Shown here: positions 1 to 7,986 of the stretch, one piece after another | How the letters are laid out: each line of letters starts with the position of its first letter | Position numbering within the stretch: the first letter of the stretch is position 1 | Source: JBCDGZ01 sp038750655 | GTDB taxonomy: Bacteria > Bacteroidota > Bacteroidia > Chitinophagales > Saprospiraceae | NCBI GenBank assembly: GCA_038750655.1 | Contig: JBCDGZ010000105.1 | Coordinates: 1-28,879, forward strand | Reading direction: 5' to 3' | Length of the DNA stretch: 28,879 nucleotides | The notes under the pieces: generated by a model | Told to the model about the DNA's origin: nothing | The model's input: the letters and a program-made list of their open reading frames with translations, nothing else | Database searches by the model: none | Made by a program: the position numbers and the translations under genes

Positions 1-8
1 TATCTTTG
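1..8 (+). promoter_or_regulatory. Bacteroidota -7 promoter element for phasin gene
   Basis: The first eight bases read TATCTTTG, an exact match to the Bacteroidota -7 consensus TAnnTTTG. It lies about 70 bases before the phasin start codon, which would give a 5' leader of roughly 60-65 nt. The partner -33 element (TTTG or TTG, about 19 bases upstream) falls outside the window and cannot be checked. Confidence 0.6.
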
Positions 9-77
9 TACTGTCAAACGAAATAAAATTTTGCAACACAATTCATTTAAACTGAATTACCAAAAAATATTTGGAAA

Positions 78-458
78 ATGGAAGATCTGTTTAAGAAAGT
101 ATTTTACACTGGTGTAGGCATCGTATCTAATACAACTGACACCTTGAAAAAGGGAATGGAAGACCTTGTCAACAAAGGTAAAATTTCTGAAGAAGAAGGC
201 CAAAAAGTGGTCTCTAGCATCGAAGAAAACCTGAGTGAAAAGAAGGAAGAGTTCGAGGCGATGCTCAACAACGCAGTCGGGCTGACTATGGCGAAGTTGA
301 ACCTCCCTACAGCTGATGCTATCAACCGTTTGGAAAAGCGTATCAAGTCATTGGAAATTAAGGTAGGTCTCCTCTCTAAGGAATTAGATGCAGTCGGTAA
401 AACTGCTGAGCCTGCTAAAAAGACCACCAGACGTAGAAAAACGGCAGCAACTAAGTAA
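78..458 (+). CDS. Phasin family protein (lipid/PHA granule-associated)
   Basis: This 126-residue protein has the layout of PhaF/PhaI-type phasins. Its amphipathic helical body begins MEDLFKKVFYTGVGIVSNTT and includes a Glu/Lys-rich stretch at about residues 35-60. A coiled-coil-like segment follows at about 80-107 (INRLEKRIKSLEIKVGLLSKEL). The short basic tail (KKTTRRRKTAATK) resembles the Ala/Lys-rich tails of PhaF-like proteins. Phasins coat intracellular polyhydroxyalkanoate inclusions, and related proteins can coat other neutral-lipid bodies. No PHA synthase is visible here, but a WS/DGAT lies about 4 kb downstream, so a role at wax ester or triacylglycerol bodies is possible (inference). 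A consensus -7 element and a terminator hairpin flank it, so it is probably transcribed alone. Family call fairly sure; cargo lipid uncertain. Confidence 0.75.
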   Translation: MEDLFKKVFYTGVGIVSNTTDTLKKGMEDLVNKGKISEEEGQKVVSSIEENLSEKKEEFEAMLNNAVGLTMAKLNLPTADAINRLEKRIKSLEIKVGLLSKELDAVGKTAEPAKKTTRRRKTAATK

Positions 459-541
459 TCCAGTATTGCTTAAGCCTTATCCCAACTCCTGTATTATAGT
501 GTAAAGAATAAGTAGCGAAAGAAGAGGGAGTTGGACCATCA

Positions 542-574
542 TCGGGGCTTAGGGAAACGATCTCTAAGCCCCGA
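542..574 (+). terminator. Intrinsic terminator-like hairpin after phasin gene
   Basis: An 11-bp perfect inverted repeat pairs TCGGGGCTTAG (542-552) with CTAAGCCCCGA (564-574) around an 11-nt loop. It is followed by a T-rich but interrupted tail (ATTTATTTG). It sits about 80 bases after the phasin stop and 140 bases before the HMG-CoA reductase start, so it probably ends the phasin transcript. The tail is weaker than in classical terminators. Confidence 0.6.
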
Positions 575-714
575 ATTTATTTGCTGAATGACGATAAAAC
601 TGGCTTTTGGGGAAATATTTTAGCGAATTTTTTCTATGTTAACCAAAAGATAGTTTCATCCGCTCAATTCACTTCACTATCAACGAACCTTAACTAAACA
701 GCTCAACGAAATCC

Positions 715-2262
715 ATGCTTGTACCTAGCCTAATCCTTAAACAACTCTACACCTTCGGCAGTCTCTCTAATACCGAGCAAGGTGTCAAATTCTCCATTAA
801 AAACAGACTGAGCGATACACAGCTCGTCGAAATTATTAAAGTACAACTTTCTGGTCAAGAGGTGCCGCTAGACCATGTCCGCTTCGACTTTGGCGGCGAT
901 CAGGTGCTAACGCCCCTGCAAATCAACGCCGGTCAACCCATTGACTTCCCACTGCGCCGAGAATTCGATGTGTACTGCGATCGTGAACCTCTAGCTAATG
1001 GAAAGCACGAAATTGAGGTGCACTTCCGCGCCAAGCGTTTCGGTAAACTCAAACTCAAGGTCGATGGTTCGATCTCCGATGATCAAGTGGACCTAGTTAG
1101 GGTGCCACGAAGCAGAACGGACGATTACGATGAGGAGATTATCAAAATCCGTCAGAAATTTGTAGAAGATTACACGGGTAAGAAGCTGGAACATGTTCCT
1201 CACTACTCTTTTGATCCCCATATTACTGCCGGCAACTGCGAGCACTTTATTGGGGTCGCTCAGGTGCCTATCGGCATCGCCGGTCCACTGATCGTCAACG
1301 GGGAGCACGCTAAGGGCGAATTCATTATCCCTATGGCGACCTCCGAAGGAACATTGGTAGCCTCCTACAATCGAGGAATGAAATTGATCAACCTCAGCGG
1401 CGGCGCCATCTGTACCGTGCAGGATGATGCGATGCAACGCGCTCCAGTCTTCGCCTTCGAAAATGCGCGCGGTGCCCGCGACTTCGTCGCTTGGGTACAA
1501 GACAATAAAGCCAAAATTGCCGCCGAGGCAGAAGCGACTACCCGCGTCGGTAAACTCAAATACATTGACCCCTATCTGGCCAGTAAATTTGCCTATCTCC
1601 GCTTCAACTATACCACCGGTGATGCCGCTGGGCAGAACATGGTCGGCCGGGCTACTTTTGCGGCTTGCAGTTGGATATTGGACCACTATAAGGAATATCC
1701 TATCAAACACTTCTACCTCGAATCTAATCTTGCTACGGACAAGAAGGCCTCACAGGTCAATGTGATGCGTACAAGAGGGAAGCGGGTAACGGCAGAATGT
1801 GTGATCAAAAAAGAAGTCCTCGAAGAGGTCATGAGAGTGACTCCGGAGCAGTTGGTTTATCACGGGCAAGTGGCCAATGTAGGGGCGATTCTCTCTGGCG
1901 CTAACAATAATGGAGCGCACTCTGCCAATGGCATTACTGCCGTATTTATTGCTACTGGTCAAGATGTAGCTAATGTCTCTGAATCATCAGCGGGCATTAT
2001 CCACTCTGAGGTTACACCAGAGGGCGATCTTTATACTTCTATCACGATACCTTCACTCATCGTAGCTACTTATGGTGGTGGAACCAGCCTGGCAACGCAG
2101 CGCGAATGCCTCGAACTGCTGGACTGTTATGGAAAGGATAGGGTGCATAAATTTGCTGAAATTGTTGCTGGGGTTGTCCTGGCAGGTGAGCTGTCATTGG
2201 CTTCGGCCATTTCCTCCTCCGACTGGGTATCCAGCCACGAAGAATACGGAAGAAACCGCTAG
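715..2262 (+). CDS. Hydroxymethylglutaryl-CoA reductase, class I-like, with N-terminal extension
   Basis: The 515-residue protein would reduce HMG-CoA to mevalonate with NAD(P)H in the cytosol. The catalytic part spans about residues 135-515. It shows the substrate-binding block (VPIGIAGPL, 184-192), the catalytic Glu motif ATSEGTLVASYNRG (E211), the DKK motif (342-344), GQDVANVS (Asp417), the glycine-rich GGGTSL (454-459) and a C-terminal His508 before Arg (SHEEYGR). Motif wording is closer to class I than to class II enzymes. The DAMGMN motif of typical enzymes is present here as DAAGQN. About 120 beta-rich residues precede the catalytic domain and are not part of a standard HMGR. No other mevalonate gene is in the window. 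The next gene begins 18 bases downstream, so the two are probably cotranscribed. Family sure; physiological substrate not proven. Confidence 0.85.
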   Translation: MLVPSLILKQLYTFGSLSNTEQGVKFSIKNRLSDTQLVEIIKVQLSGQEVPLDHVRFDFGGDQVLTPLQINAGQPIDFPLRREFDVYCDREPLANGKHEIEVHFRAKRFGKLKLKVDGSISDDQVDLVRVPRSRTDDYDEEIIKIRQKFVEDYTGKKLEHVPHYSFDPHITAGNCEHFIGVAQVPIGIAGPLIVNGEHAKGEFIIPMATSEGTLVASYNRGMKLINLSGGAICTVQDDAMQRAPVFAFENARGARDFVAWVQDNKAKIAAEAEATTRVGKLKYIDPYLASKFAYLRFNYTTGDAAGQNMVGRATFAACSWILDHYKEYPIKHFYLESNLATDKKASQVNVMRTRGKRVTAECVIKKEVLEEVMRVTPEQLVYHGQVANVGAILSGANNNGAHSANGITAVFIATGQDVANVSESSAGIIHSEVTPEGDLYTSITIPSLIVATYGGGTSLATQRECLELLDCYGKDRVHKFAEIVAGVVLAGELSLASAISSSDWVSSHEEYGRNR

Positions 2263-2280
2263 TTACTGTTGAAATATACC

Positions 2281-4290
2281 ATGTTGAAACTCTCCGATAA
2301 AGAATGGAAGGGGCTGAGGGCCATGTGCGATGCGGTGATCCCGGCGATTGAAAAGGCCGACGACCCTGACGGCTATTGGGCCCGAAAGGCCAGTGATATG
2401 AAGATTGCCGAACGGATCGTCGAGCTGGTCAGCCAGCTGTCGGTCGGAGAGCAAGAGAAGTTCAAAAAGCTCTGCCGCACCCTGTCGACACCGCTATTGG
2501 GCCTGACCTGGCTGGGGGCTCTCAAATCTGCGGATCGCCTGAGCCTGGAGCAACGCACCCGTCTGCTGCAACGCTGGTCCAAGAGTCCGCTTGCTGATCT
2601 TCGTAATGGCTTCAATAGCCTAAAGAAACTGACGGGCTTTTTCTTCTACGCTGGCCTACTCGATGGGCAGCGCAATCCCAACTGGTCTGCCATCAATTAT
2701 CCCGGGCCGCTCAAGTCACCGCCCACCAGCGATGAGGCCTTCCAACCACTGCGCGTCCCAGCCAGTACCCAGCTCGCCTGCGATGTCGTCATCGTCGGCA
2801 GTGGAGCCGGCGGCAGCGTCGTCGCCGCCCAACTGGCCGAGGCCGGGCAAAAAGTCATTATTGTAGAAAAAGGATGCTACCTGAATCGGAAGCAGATGAC
2901 GCAGCACGAAGAGGAAATGCTGGGGCAGCTCTACGATTCGCAGGCCGCGCTCAACGCTGTCGATGGCAACATCACCGTATTGGCGGGCAGCTGCCTAGGC
3001 GGTGGAACTACGATCAATTGGGCTGGTGCCTTCCGCACTCCGGACTTTGTGCTGGAAGAATGGGCCAAGGAACACGGCAATCCACACTTCCTCGATCCGG
3101 AGTACCAAAAGTGCTTTGAGTTCATTGAGCAGCGCAACCATATTGATCGCCAACTGCTGCGGCATAATCCACAGAACCAAGCCTTGGCCGATGGCGCTGA
3201 AGCGTTGGGCTATTTGACTAAGATCATTCCCCGAAATTCGCGCCGCCCCGAAGGACTAGACGAAGAGTTCAGCTGGAAGGCGGAGGGCTTTTCGCCGCAC
3301 GGTGATAGCTATGGCATTAAGCAGGATGGGTTGAAGACTTTCTTGTCGGATGCGGTGCAGGCTGGAGCGGAGATTTTGGTCGATACAGAGGTTCGGCGAA
3401 TTGATATTCGCGATGGGCAAGCCCGAGGGGTGAGTGCAGTGACCAAAGATGAACTGGGAAGACCGGTAGAAGTCAAAATTCGTGCAAATCGAGTCGTTGT
3501 GGCGGCGGGGGCCATTCATACGCCTGCCTTACTGCTGCGCTCTGGCCTACAGCATCCAGAGATTGGCCGCAACCTGTACTTGCATCCCACTACGGCAGTC
3601 TCGGGGCTTTATCCTCATCCGGTCGAGAGCTGGTACGGGCCGATGATGTCGGCCGTTTGTGATGAGTTCATTCAATTGGATGGCAATCATGGTTTCAAGA
3701 TAGAGACGCCACCGGCCCACCCGGGATTGATGGCGACGGCTATGAGTTGGGAAAGTGGAGAGCAGTACAAAAGAGAGATGTTGGATATTAGTAGAGTAGC
3801 CTCCTTTATCGTTCTGACGCGGGATAAGATTGGTGGGCAGGTAAGGTTGGATAAAAAGCAGCAGGCAGAGATTCGCTATCGGGTGAGTGATTACGACCGT
3901 AAGCATATGCTGAGAGGGATTGGCGAGGCTGTACGCATCCATGCAGCTGCCGGAGCGGAGCGAGTCAGCATACTACACAACGGCGCATTACACTTTGACC
4001 CTAAGCAGCAGCAGCTCTCTGATTTTTTACCTCAAATTGACAAACTAAGCTGGACGCTCAACCGTTACTTCCTCGCATCGGCTCATCAAATGGGAACGTG
4101 CAGAATGGGCGCATCGGCAGAGCGGCATCCATTACAACCCGACGGTCAGTTGAGAGAAGTGCGCCATCTTTATGTGGCCGATACCAGTGCTTTTCCGAGT
4201 GCGAGTGGCGCTAATCCTATGCTCTCGGCTCAGGCCCTAGCCTACTATATTGCCCAGCAAATTAAGGCAGGACTCAAAATAGCGGTCTAG
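2281..4290 (+). CDS. GMC oxidoreductase, long-chain fatty alcohol oxidase-like
   Basis: This 669-residue flavoenzyme has the GMC fold. The FAD-binding motif VVIVGSGAGGS lies near residue 170, a GGG-rich CLGGGTTINW block near 240, the active-site motif SAHQMGTCRMG near 600 and the C-terminal GANPMLSAQAL near 643. A helical N-terminal region of about 150 residues precedes the FAD domain, the arrangement known from plant and yeast long-chain-alcohol oxidases, which oxidise fatty alcohols to aldehydes. Ordinary choline or glucose GMC enzymes lack it. ATG 2281 is preferred over an upstream in-frame TTG at 2269. The gene follows HMGR by 18 bases and precedes the SCP-2 and WS/DGAT genes, in keeping with fatty alcohol or wax ester metabolism. 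A sterol or isoprenoid alcohol substrate is the main alternative. Confidence 0.78.
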   Translation: MLKLSDKEWKGLRAMCDAVIPAIEKADDPDGYWARKASDMKIAERIVELVSQLSVGEQEKFKKLCRTLSTPLLGLTWLGALKSADRLSLEQRTRLLQRWSKSPLADLRNGFNSLKKLTGFFFYAGLLDGQRNPNWSAINYPGPLKSPPTSDEAFQPLRVPASTQLACDVVIVGSGAGGSVVAAQLAEAGQKVIIVEKGCYLNRKQMTQHEEEMLGQLYDSQAALNAVDGNITVLAGSCLGGGTTINWAGAFRTPDFVLEEWAKEHGNPHFLDPEYQKCFEFIEQRNHIDRQLLRHNPQNQALADGAEALGYLTKIIPRNSRRPEGLDEEFSWKAEGFSPHGDSYGIKQDGLKTFLSDAVQAGAEILVDTEVRRIDIRDGQARGVSAVTKDELGRPVEVKIRANRVVVAAGAIHTPALLLRSGLQHPEIGRNLYLHPTTAVSGLYPHPVESWYGPMMSAVCDEFIQLDGNHGFKIETPPAHPGLMATAMSWESGEQYKREMLDISRVASFIVLTRDKIGGQVRLDKKQQAEIRYRVSDYDRKHMLRGIGEAVRIHAAAGAERVSILHNGALHFDPKQQQLSDFLPQIDKLSWTLNRYFLASAHQMGTCRMGASAERHPLQPDGQLREVRHLYVADTSAFPSASGANPMLSAQALAYYIAQQIKAGLKIAV

Positions 4291-4372
4291 TAGGCGGAGA
4301 ATATTGAATTGAATTGTTAATTTTATTGACTAATTCAATTATCACCACCAAATAAATTAAAACAAAGAAATC

Positions 4373-4666
4373 ATGACTGTAGCTGATATTACCAATGATG
4401 TCATCGCAATATCTGCAAAAGTAGATCCTATCGGCCATACCTTTAAATTTGTCTTCGAAGAAGGGGTTGTTTTTGTTGACGGAACGGGAGCCGAAACCCA
4501 GGTCAGCAACGAGGACAATGAAGCAGAGTGTGCATTGCATATGAAGCTGGCTACCTACCAAAAATTAAAGGCTGGAAAGTTGAGCCCTACTATGGCCTTG
4601 ATGATGGGGAAAGTGAAAGTGAAGGGAGATATGGGAATCGCGTTGAAATTACAGAATTATATCTAA
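4373..4666 (+). CDS. SCP-2 sterol-binding/lipid transfer domain protein
   Basis: This single-domain protein of 97 residues matches the SCP-2 fold. An alpha/beta start (MTVADITNDVIAISAKVDP) is followed by a beta-strand block with FKFVFEEGVVFVDG. The characteristic C-terminal segment is LKAGKLSPTMALMMGKVKVKGDMGIALKL, where family members bind an acyl chain or sterol in a hydrophobic tunnel. Such proteins carry acyl-CoAs, sterols or other lipids through the cytosol. It lies between the fatty alcohol oxidase-like gene and the WS/DGAT gene, only 7 bases before the latter. Translation is probably coupled, and it may deliver substrate to the acyltransferase (inference). Confidence 0.8.
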   Translation: MTVADITNDVIAISAKVDPIGHTFKFVFEEGVVFVDGTGAETQVSNEDNEAECALHMKLATYQKLKAGKLSPTMALMMGKVKVKGDMGIALKLQNYI

Positions 4667-4673
4667 TCGATAA

Positions 4674-6152
4674 ATGAAATCGACTATGCAGCAGTTATCT
4701 GCACTGGACAGCTGGTTTTTGCACCTGGAAAATGCCCGGATGCCGATGCATATCGGAGCTATCTATATTTTCGCTTCGGATGATGAGGAGCAGGAGTTTG
4801 ACTTTGATGCTTTCAAAGATTTTTTGCGGGAACGCCTGCATTTGTCGACTGTCTTTCGTCGCCGCCTCGTGGAGGTGCCGATGAATATGGGGCGTCCTTT
4901 TTGGATCAATGATCCGGATTTTAATCTGGATGCTCATATGTTTCATTTTGCGCTGCCTAAGCCTGCTTCTCGCAGAAACTTGATTCGCCTGGCGGCGCAA
5001 ATCTATAACCCACCGCTAGACCGCTCGCGGCCGCTGTGGAAGATGACCTTCATCACGGGCCTCGAAGGCATCGAGGGTATCCCGCCCAATGCCTTTGCTA
5101 TGCTGGCCCAAGTGCATCACGCCAGTATCGACGGAATGTCGGGGGCCGAGATGATGGCGGCGGTCTTCGATATGTTTCCGAAGCCCCGTAAAATCGCTCC
5201 GCCGGACGAACCCTGGAAGCCGGATGAGATTCCTTCCTATAAGGATTTGATTGCTAAGAGTTATATGGGGGTGACGGATACGCCGGGTAAGATTTTTAAT
5301 TTTGTTAAAGATGCCGCAGGCAATGCGATGGGCGTAGCGATGCAAGCGGCGACCAACCTGCTGCCGCCGCCGCCGATGGTTATGACCGCACCGAAGACCA
5401 TCCTCAATGTGCCGGTGACGCCCAGCAAGACTTTTGGAGCGGTAGACCTGTCGCTTTCGAGAATCAAAAAGATCAAAGACCAGTTCAAGGTCAAAGTCAA
5501 CGATGTAGTATTGGCCATTTGCTCCTCTGCACTGCGCCGCTACCTGACAGAGCGGGACGCCCTGCCGGAAAAAGAACTGGTGGCAATGGCGCCGATTTCT
5601 GTACGCAGCAAAGACGAATCAGGGACGATGGGCAATCGCATTTCGGGAATGCTGGTCGGCATGGCCACCAATGAGGAAGACCCCCTTGATCGACTGAGAA
5701 AGATTCACAGCAGCACCTTAAGTTCTAAGATGTACAGTAAGGCAACACCGGTGGATCAAATCGTAGAATTAATTCCCTCCGAAGTCGGTGCCTTAGCTAG
5801 CCGCTTTTATACCCAAATGGGGCTTTCCAATATGCACAAGCCCTTCTTCAATGTGATCATCACCAACGTACCGGGCCCTCCAATCCCGCTGTACATGAAC
5901 GGCTTCAAAGTCCTGCATCACTACGGCCTCGGCGTAACCTTCGAAGGTATTGGGCTAATGATTGTGGTCTTCAGTTACAATGGAATACTCTCTATTTGTG
6001 CCACTTCCTGCGAGGACATTATGCCCGACGTAGACAAGTTTGCCTTGTATATTCGCGATGGCCTCGACGAGCTAGAGAACTCGCAATCCGATAAAGAAGC
6101 AGAAGATGCTTACTTCAAGAAATTACAGGAAAAATACGGTTCGGAGGAGTAA
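4674..6152 (+). CDS. Wax ester synthase/diacylglycerol O-acyltransferase (WS/DGAT)
   Basis: The 492-residue protein belongs to the bifunctional WS/DGAT family, which transfers an acyl group from acyl-CoA to a fatty alcohol or diacylglycerol. It begins with the family's usual opening (MQQLSALDSWFLHLENA). It carries the catalytic HHxxxDG motif as HHASIDG (148-154) and the C-terminal structural motif NVIITNVPGPP near residue 400. Length is normal for the family (about 450-500). ATG 4674 is used; ATG 4686 is an equally possible start and would begin directly at the conserved region. The enzyme probably acts at the inner face of the cytoplasmic membrane where lipid bodies form. The upstream SCP-2, alcohol oxidase and phasin genes fit a neutral-lipid role. 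It converges with the next gene, leaving only 5 bases between stop codons. Confidence 0.9.
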   Translation: MKSTMQQLSALDSWFLHLENARMPMHIGAIYIFASDDEEQEFDFDAFKDFLRERLHLSTVFRRRLVEVPMNMGRPFWINDPDFNLDAHMFHFALPKPASRRNLIRLAAQIYNPPLDRSRPLWKMTFITGLEGIEGIPPNAFAMLAQVHHASIDGMSGAEMMAAVFDMFPKPRKIAPPDEPWKPDEIPSYKDLIAKSYMGVTDTPGKIFNFVKDAAGNAMGVAMQAATNLLPPPPMVMTAPKTILNVPVTPSKTFGAVDLSLSRIKKIKDQFKVKVNDVVLAICSSALRRYLTERDALPEKELVAMAPISVRSKDESGTMGNRISGMLVGMATNEEDPLDRLRKIHSSTLSSKMYSKATPVDQIVELIPSEVGALASRFYTQMGLSNMHKPFFNVIITNVPGPPIPLYMNGFKVLHHYGLGVTFEGIGLMIVVFSYNGILSICATSCEDIMPDVDKFALYIRDGLDELENSQSDKEAEDAYFKKLQEKYGSEE

Positions 6153-6157
6153 GCCCC

Positions 6158-7609
6158 CTATTGTTTAACTATTTTTTGTTGCCATAATTGCTGCCCATTT
6201 TCGAGTAGTAAATGGTAGATGCCGGGAGGTAAATCAGCAATATTAAAGGGCTGCTGATGAGCTGCTGACCATTGCCTCAATACCCGACCATCTGTACTAA
6301 TTAGTGTAAGCTTTTCATTGTTTTGGAGCAGCCGCGAAAGCTGTATGGCTTCCGTTGTAGGATTAGGGAAAACAAGCAATTGTTCTGCCATCTCCGGCAG
6401 TTCTGTAATTGATACGATACCATCTAATTCATATACGATAGCTCTTCCTCGGCGGCTATCATAATTGTAATCACCTTGGATCAATCGGTTTCCATTCGTT
6501 GAAAGCTTAAGATTTGGAATGGAAGATCCGATTTCAATATTTTCTCCTTGCCGCTGCCAATTTCCATTGCGCCAGTGATAAATCTGAATATACGATCTAT
6601 TAGGGCTGCCGAATTCATTATTGATCACGCCTACGGCGAGTACTTGTCCATCATCAGACATAGAAACCGTGCTAATGACATGCGTAGAAGAATCGCTCAC
6701 AATTGTATCGCCTGCGGGCACCCAGGTACCATTACTCCATTCGTAAGTTAATACTTCTGTTTGAGCAAATCGCTTAGGGTGGTTAAAGCAAATGCGTTGC
6801 CCATCGCGAGAAATATTAACAAATGTTCGTTCAAAGATACCTGGGAGATTAAAGGTTTCCCCTAGTTGCCGCCAATTATTGCTGGCCACCAACTCAAACA
6901 CTTTTATATAGGTATCATCGGGGCCAAACTCCGTATAACCAGGAGACATCGCAATCAAGTGATTACCATCGGCAGATAAGCGCAAATCATAGCCAAAAAG
7001 GTCCCAGGCTTGCTCCCCATCGATGTCCCCTCCAATAGGGACCCAATTCGCGCTGTTCCACTGATAAACCCTAATCCGGCCAGTGAAAGTCCCCTTATTA
7101 TTGTGTCCGTGTGCTCCAATAGCTACTTTATTACCATCTTGAGAAAAGGAAATATCCGAGCCCATTATTTCATCTTCGCGTACCCCCAGAATATCTGGTC
7201 CCATCTGTTTCCAGGAATTGTCTCGCCATTCAAAAATCCGCACACGACCGTCGTTGCTCAGAGGAGTGCCGGCATTAATATCCGCAACAGCAACCCGATT
7301 GCCATCATTAGATAGGGCTATGATTCCTCCCGCAAAATCCCGTTCATTGAGGCCACTGATGGCTTCTCCTACTTGGGTCCATTCATTATTTGTCCATTCA
7401 AGAACCCGTACATGGCCAGAATGGAATATTCCATTATCCGAGTTTCTAATGGCTCCTACAGCCACTCGATTACCATCATCAGAAATGGCTACACTCCAAC
7501 CCGCATAATCACTAAAGTCTGCTCCAAGGATGTCTGTGCCTAATTGTACCTGGCTAAAAAGAGAGGAGCAAAAGAAGAGGAGAAGAAAGAGGGGTATCTG
7601 GTTTTTCAT
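6158..7609 (-). CDS. Secreted beta-propeller-like repeat protein with T9SS sorting domain
   Basis: This 483-residue protein has a clear Sec signal peptide (MKNQIPLFLLLFFCSSLFSQ). About seven repeats of 50-60 residues then alternate the pattern xxSxDGNRVAVG with an xxVRVxEWxxxxW strand, as in FG-GAP/WD-like propellers. The last 80 residues form a type A T9SS sorting domain that begins LLVFPNPTTEAIQLS and ends YHLLLENGQQLWQQKIVKQ. Family knowledge predicts export across the outer membrane by T9SS and removal of the C-terminal domain. No enzymatic motif is visible, so it is probably a surface or matrix binding protein. It is transcribed alone, converging with the WS/DGAT gene and diverging from the monoheme lipoprotein. 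Its upstream region is AT-rich with no consensus promoter that I could find on this strand. Confidence 0.8.
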   Translation of the reverse strand: MKNQIPLFLLLFFCSSLFSQVQLGTDILGADFSDYAGWSVAISDDGNRVAVGAIRNSDNGIFHSGHVRVLEWTNNEWTQVGEAISGLNERDFAGGIIALSNDGNRVAVADINAGTPLSNDGRVRIFEWRDNSWKQMGPDILGVREDEIMGSDISFSQDGNKVAIGAHGHNNKGTFTGRIRVYQWNSANWVPIGGDIDGEQAWDLFGYDLRLSADGNHLIAMSPGYTEFGPDDTYIKVFELVASNNWRQLGETFNLPGIFERTFVNISRDGQRICFNHPKRFAQTEVLTYEWSNGTWVPAGDTIVSDSSTHVISTVSMSDDGQVLAVGVINNEFGSPNRSYIQIYHWRNGNWQRQGENIEIGSSIPNLKLSTNGNRLIQGDYNYDSRRGRAIVYELDGIVSITELPEMAEQLLVFPNPTTEAIQLSRLLQNNEKLTLISTDGRVLRQWSAAHQQPFNIADLPPGIYHLLLENGQQLWQQKIVKQ

Positions 7610-7986
7610 AAGGCTTTAAATTTTAGATTTATAAAATAACAGCCTTCTTCCTAAAAGTCAAGAAATAGGAAATTTAATACATTGATTTTTAGTGTAGTCA
7701 CGCCATCTTTGCATATTAAGTATGCGCATATTGGATCATAAATATCTATATTTAGACTAATTACATATAGTAATAAGTTCTACTTTAATGAAGTAATATG
7801 TACACATTAATTAGTACATTTAGTCAAGATATTGATAAAACCTACCTACCCATTTCATACAATACTGGTATTCAGTAAGGGACACCCCTTCGTTTTCTAA
7901 GCTGCATTATTCATCCGCTCCTTGGTGTCTAGCCATGGTCTTTGGCTATTAGGGTAAAATCAATCAATCATCATAAACGAACCAAC
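7610..7986. other. AT-rich divergent intergenic region without a gene
   Basis: This 377-base stretch separates two divergent genes, is very AT-rich and has stops in every frame. It holds a near-consensus -7 element (7704-7711) for the rightward gene. It also has a weak inverted repeat, ATGTAC (7798-7803) with GTACAT (7814-7819). No RNA gene or coding region was recognised. The size suggests regulatory sites for both genes. Confidence 0.6.
7704..7711 (+). promoter_or_regulatory. Possible -7 promoter element for monoheme lipoprotein gene
   Basis: CATCTTTG differs from the Bacteroidota consensus TAnnTTTG at one base. A TTG at 7683-7685 lies 18 bases upstream, close to the expected -33 spacing. 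It would imply a long leader of about 265 nt before the ATG at 7987. Confidence 0.35.

Noticed and set aside
1093..1710. 205-codon open frame on the minus strand inside the HMG-CoA reductase gene
   Set aside because: It is antisense to a strongly conserved enzyme, has no recognisable domain and no start context; an open shadow frame caused by codon bias.
4303..4340. Inverted repeat ATTGAATT/AATTCAAT between the GMC and SCP-2 genes as a terminator
   Set aside because: The stem is all A/T except one G-C pair at each end region, the loop is long, and no T-run follows; the genes probably remain one transcript.
7798..7819. Inverted repeat ATGTAC/GTACAT in the AT-rich gap as an operator
   Set aside because: Six-base arms in very AT-rich DNA are expected by chance; noted only in the description of the gap.
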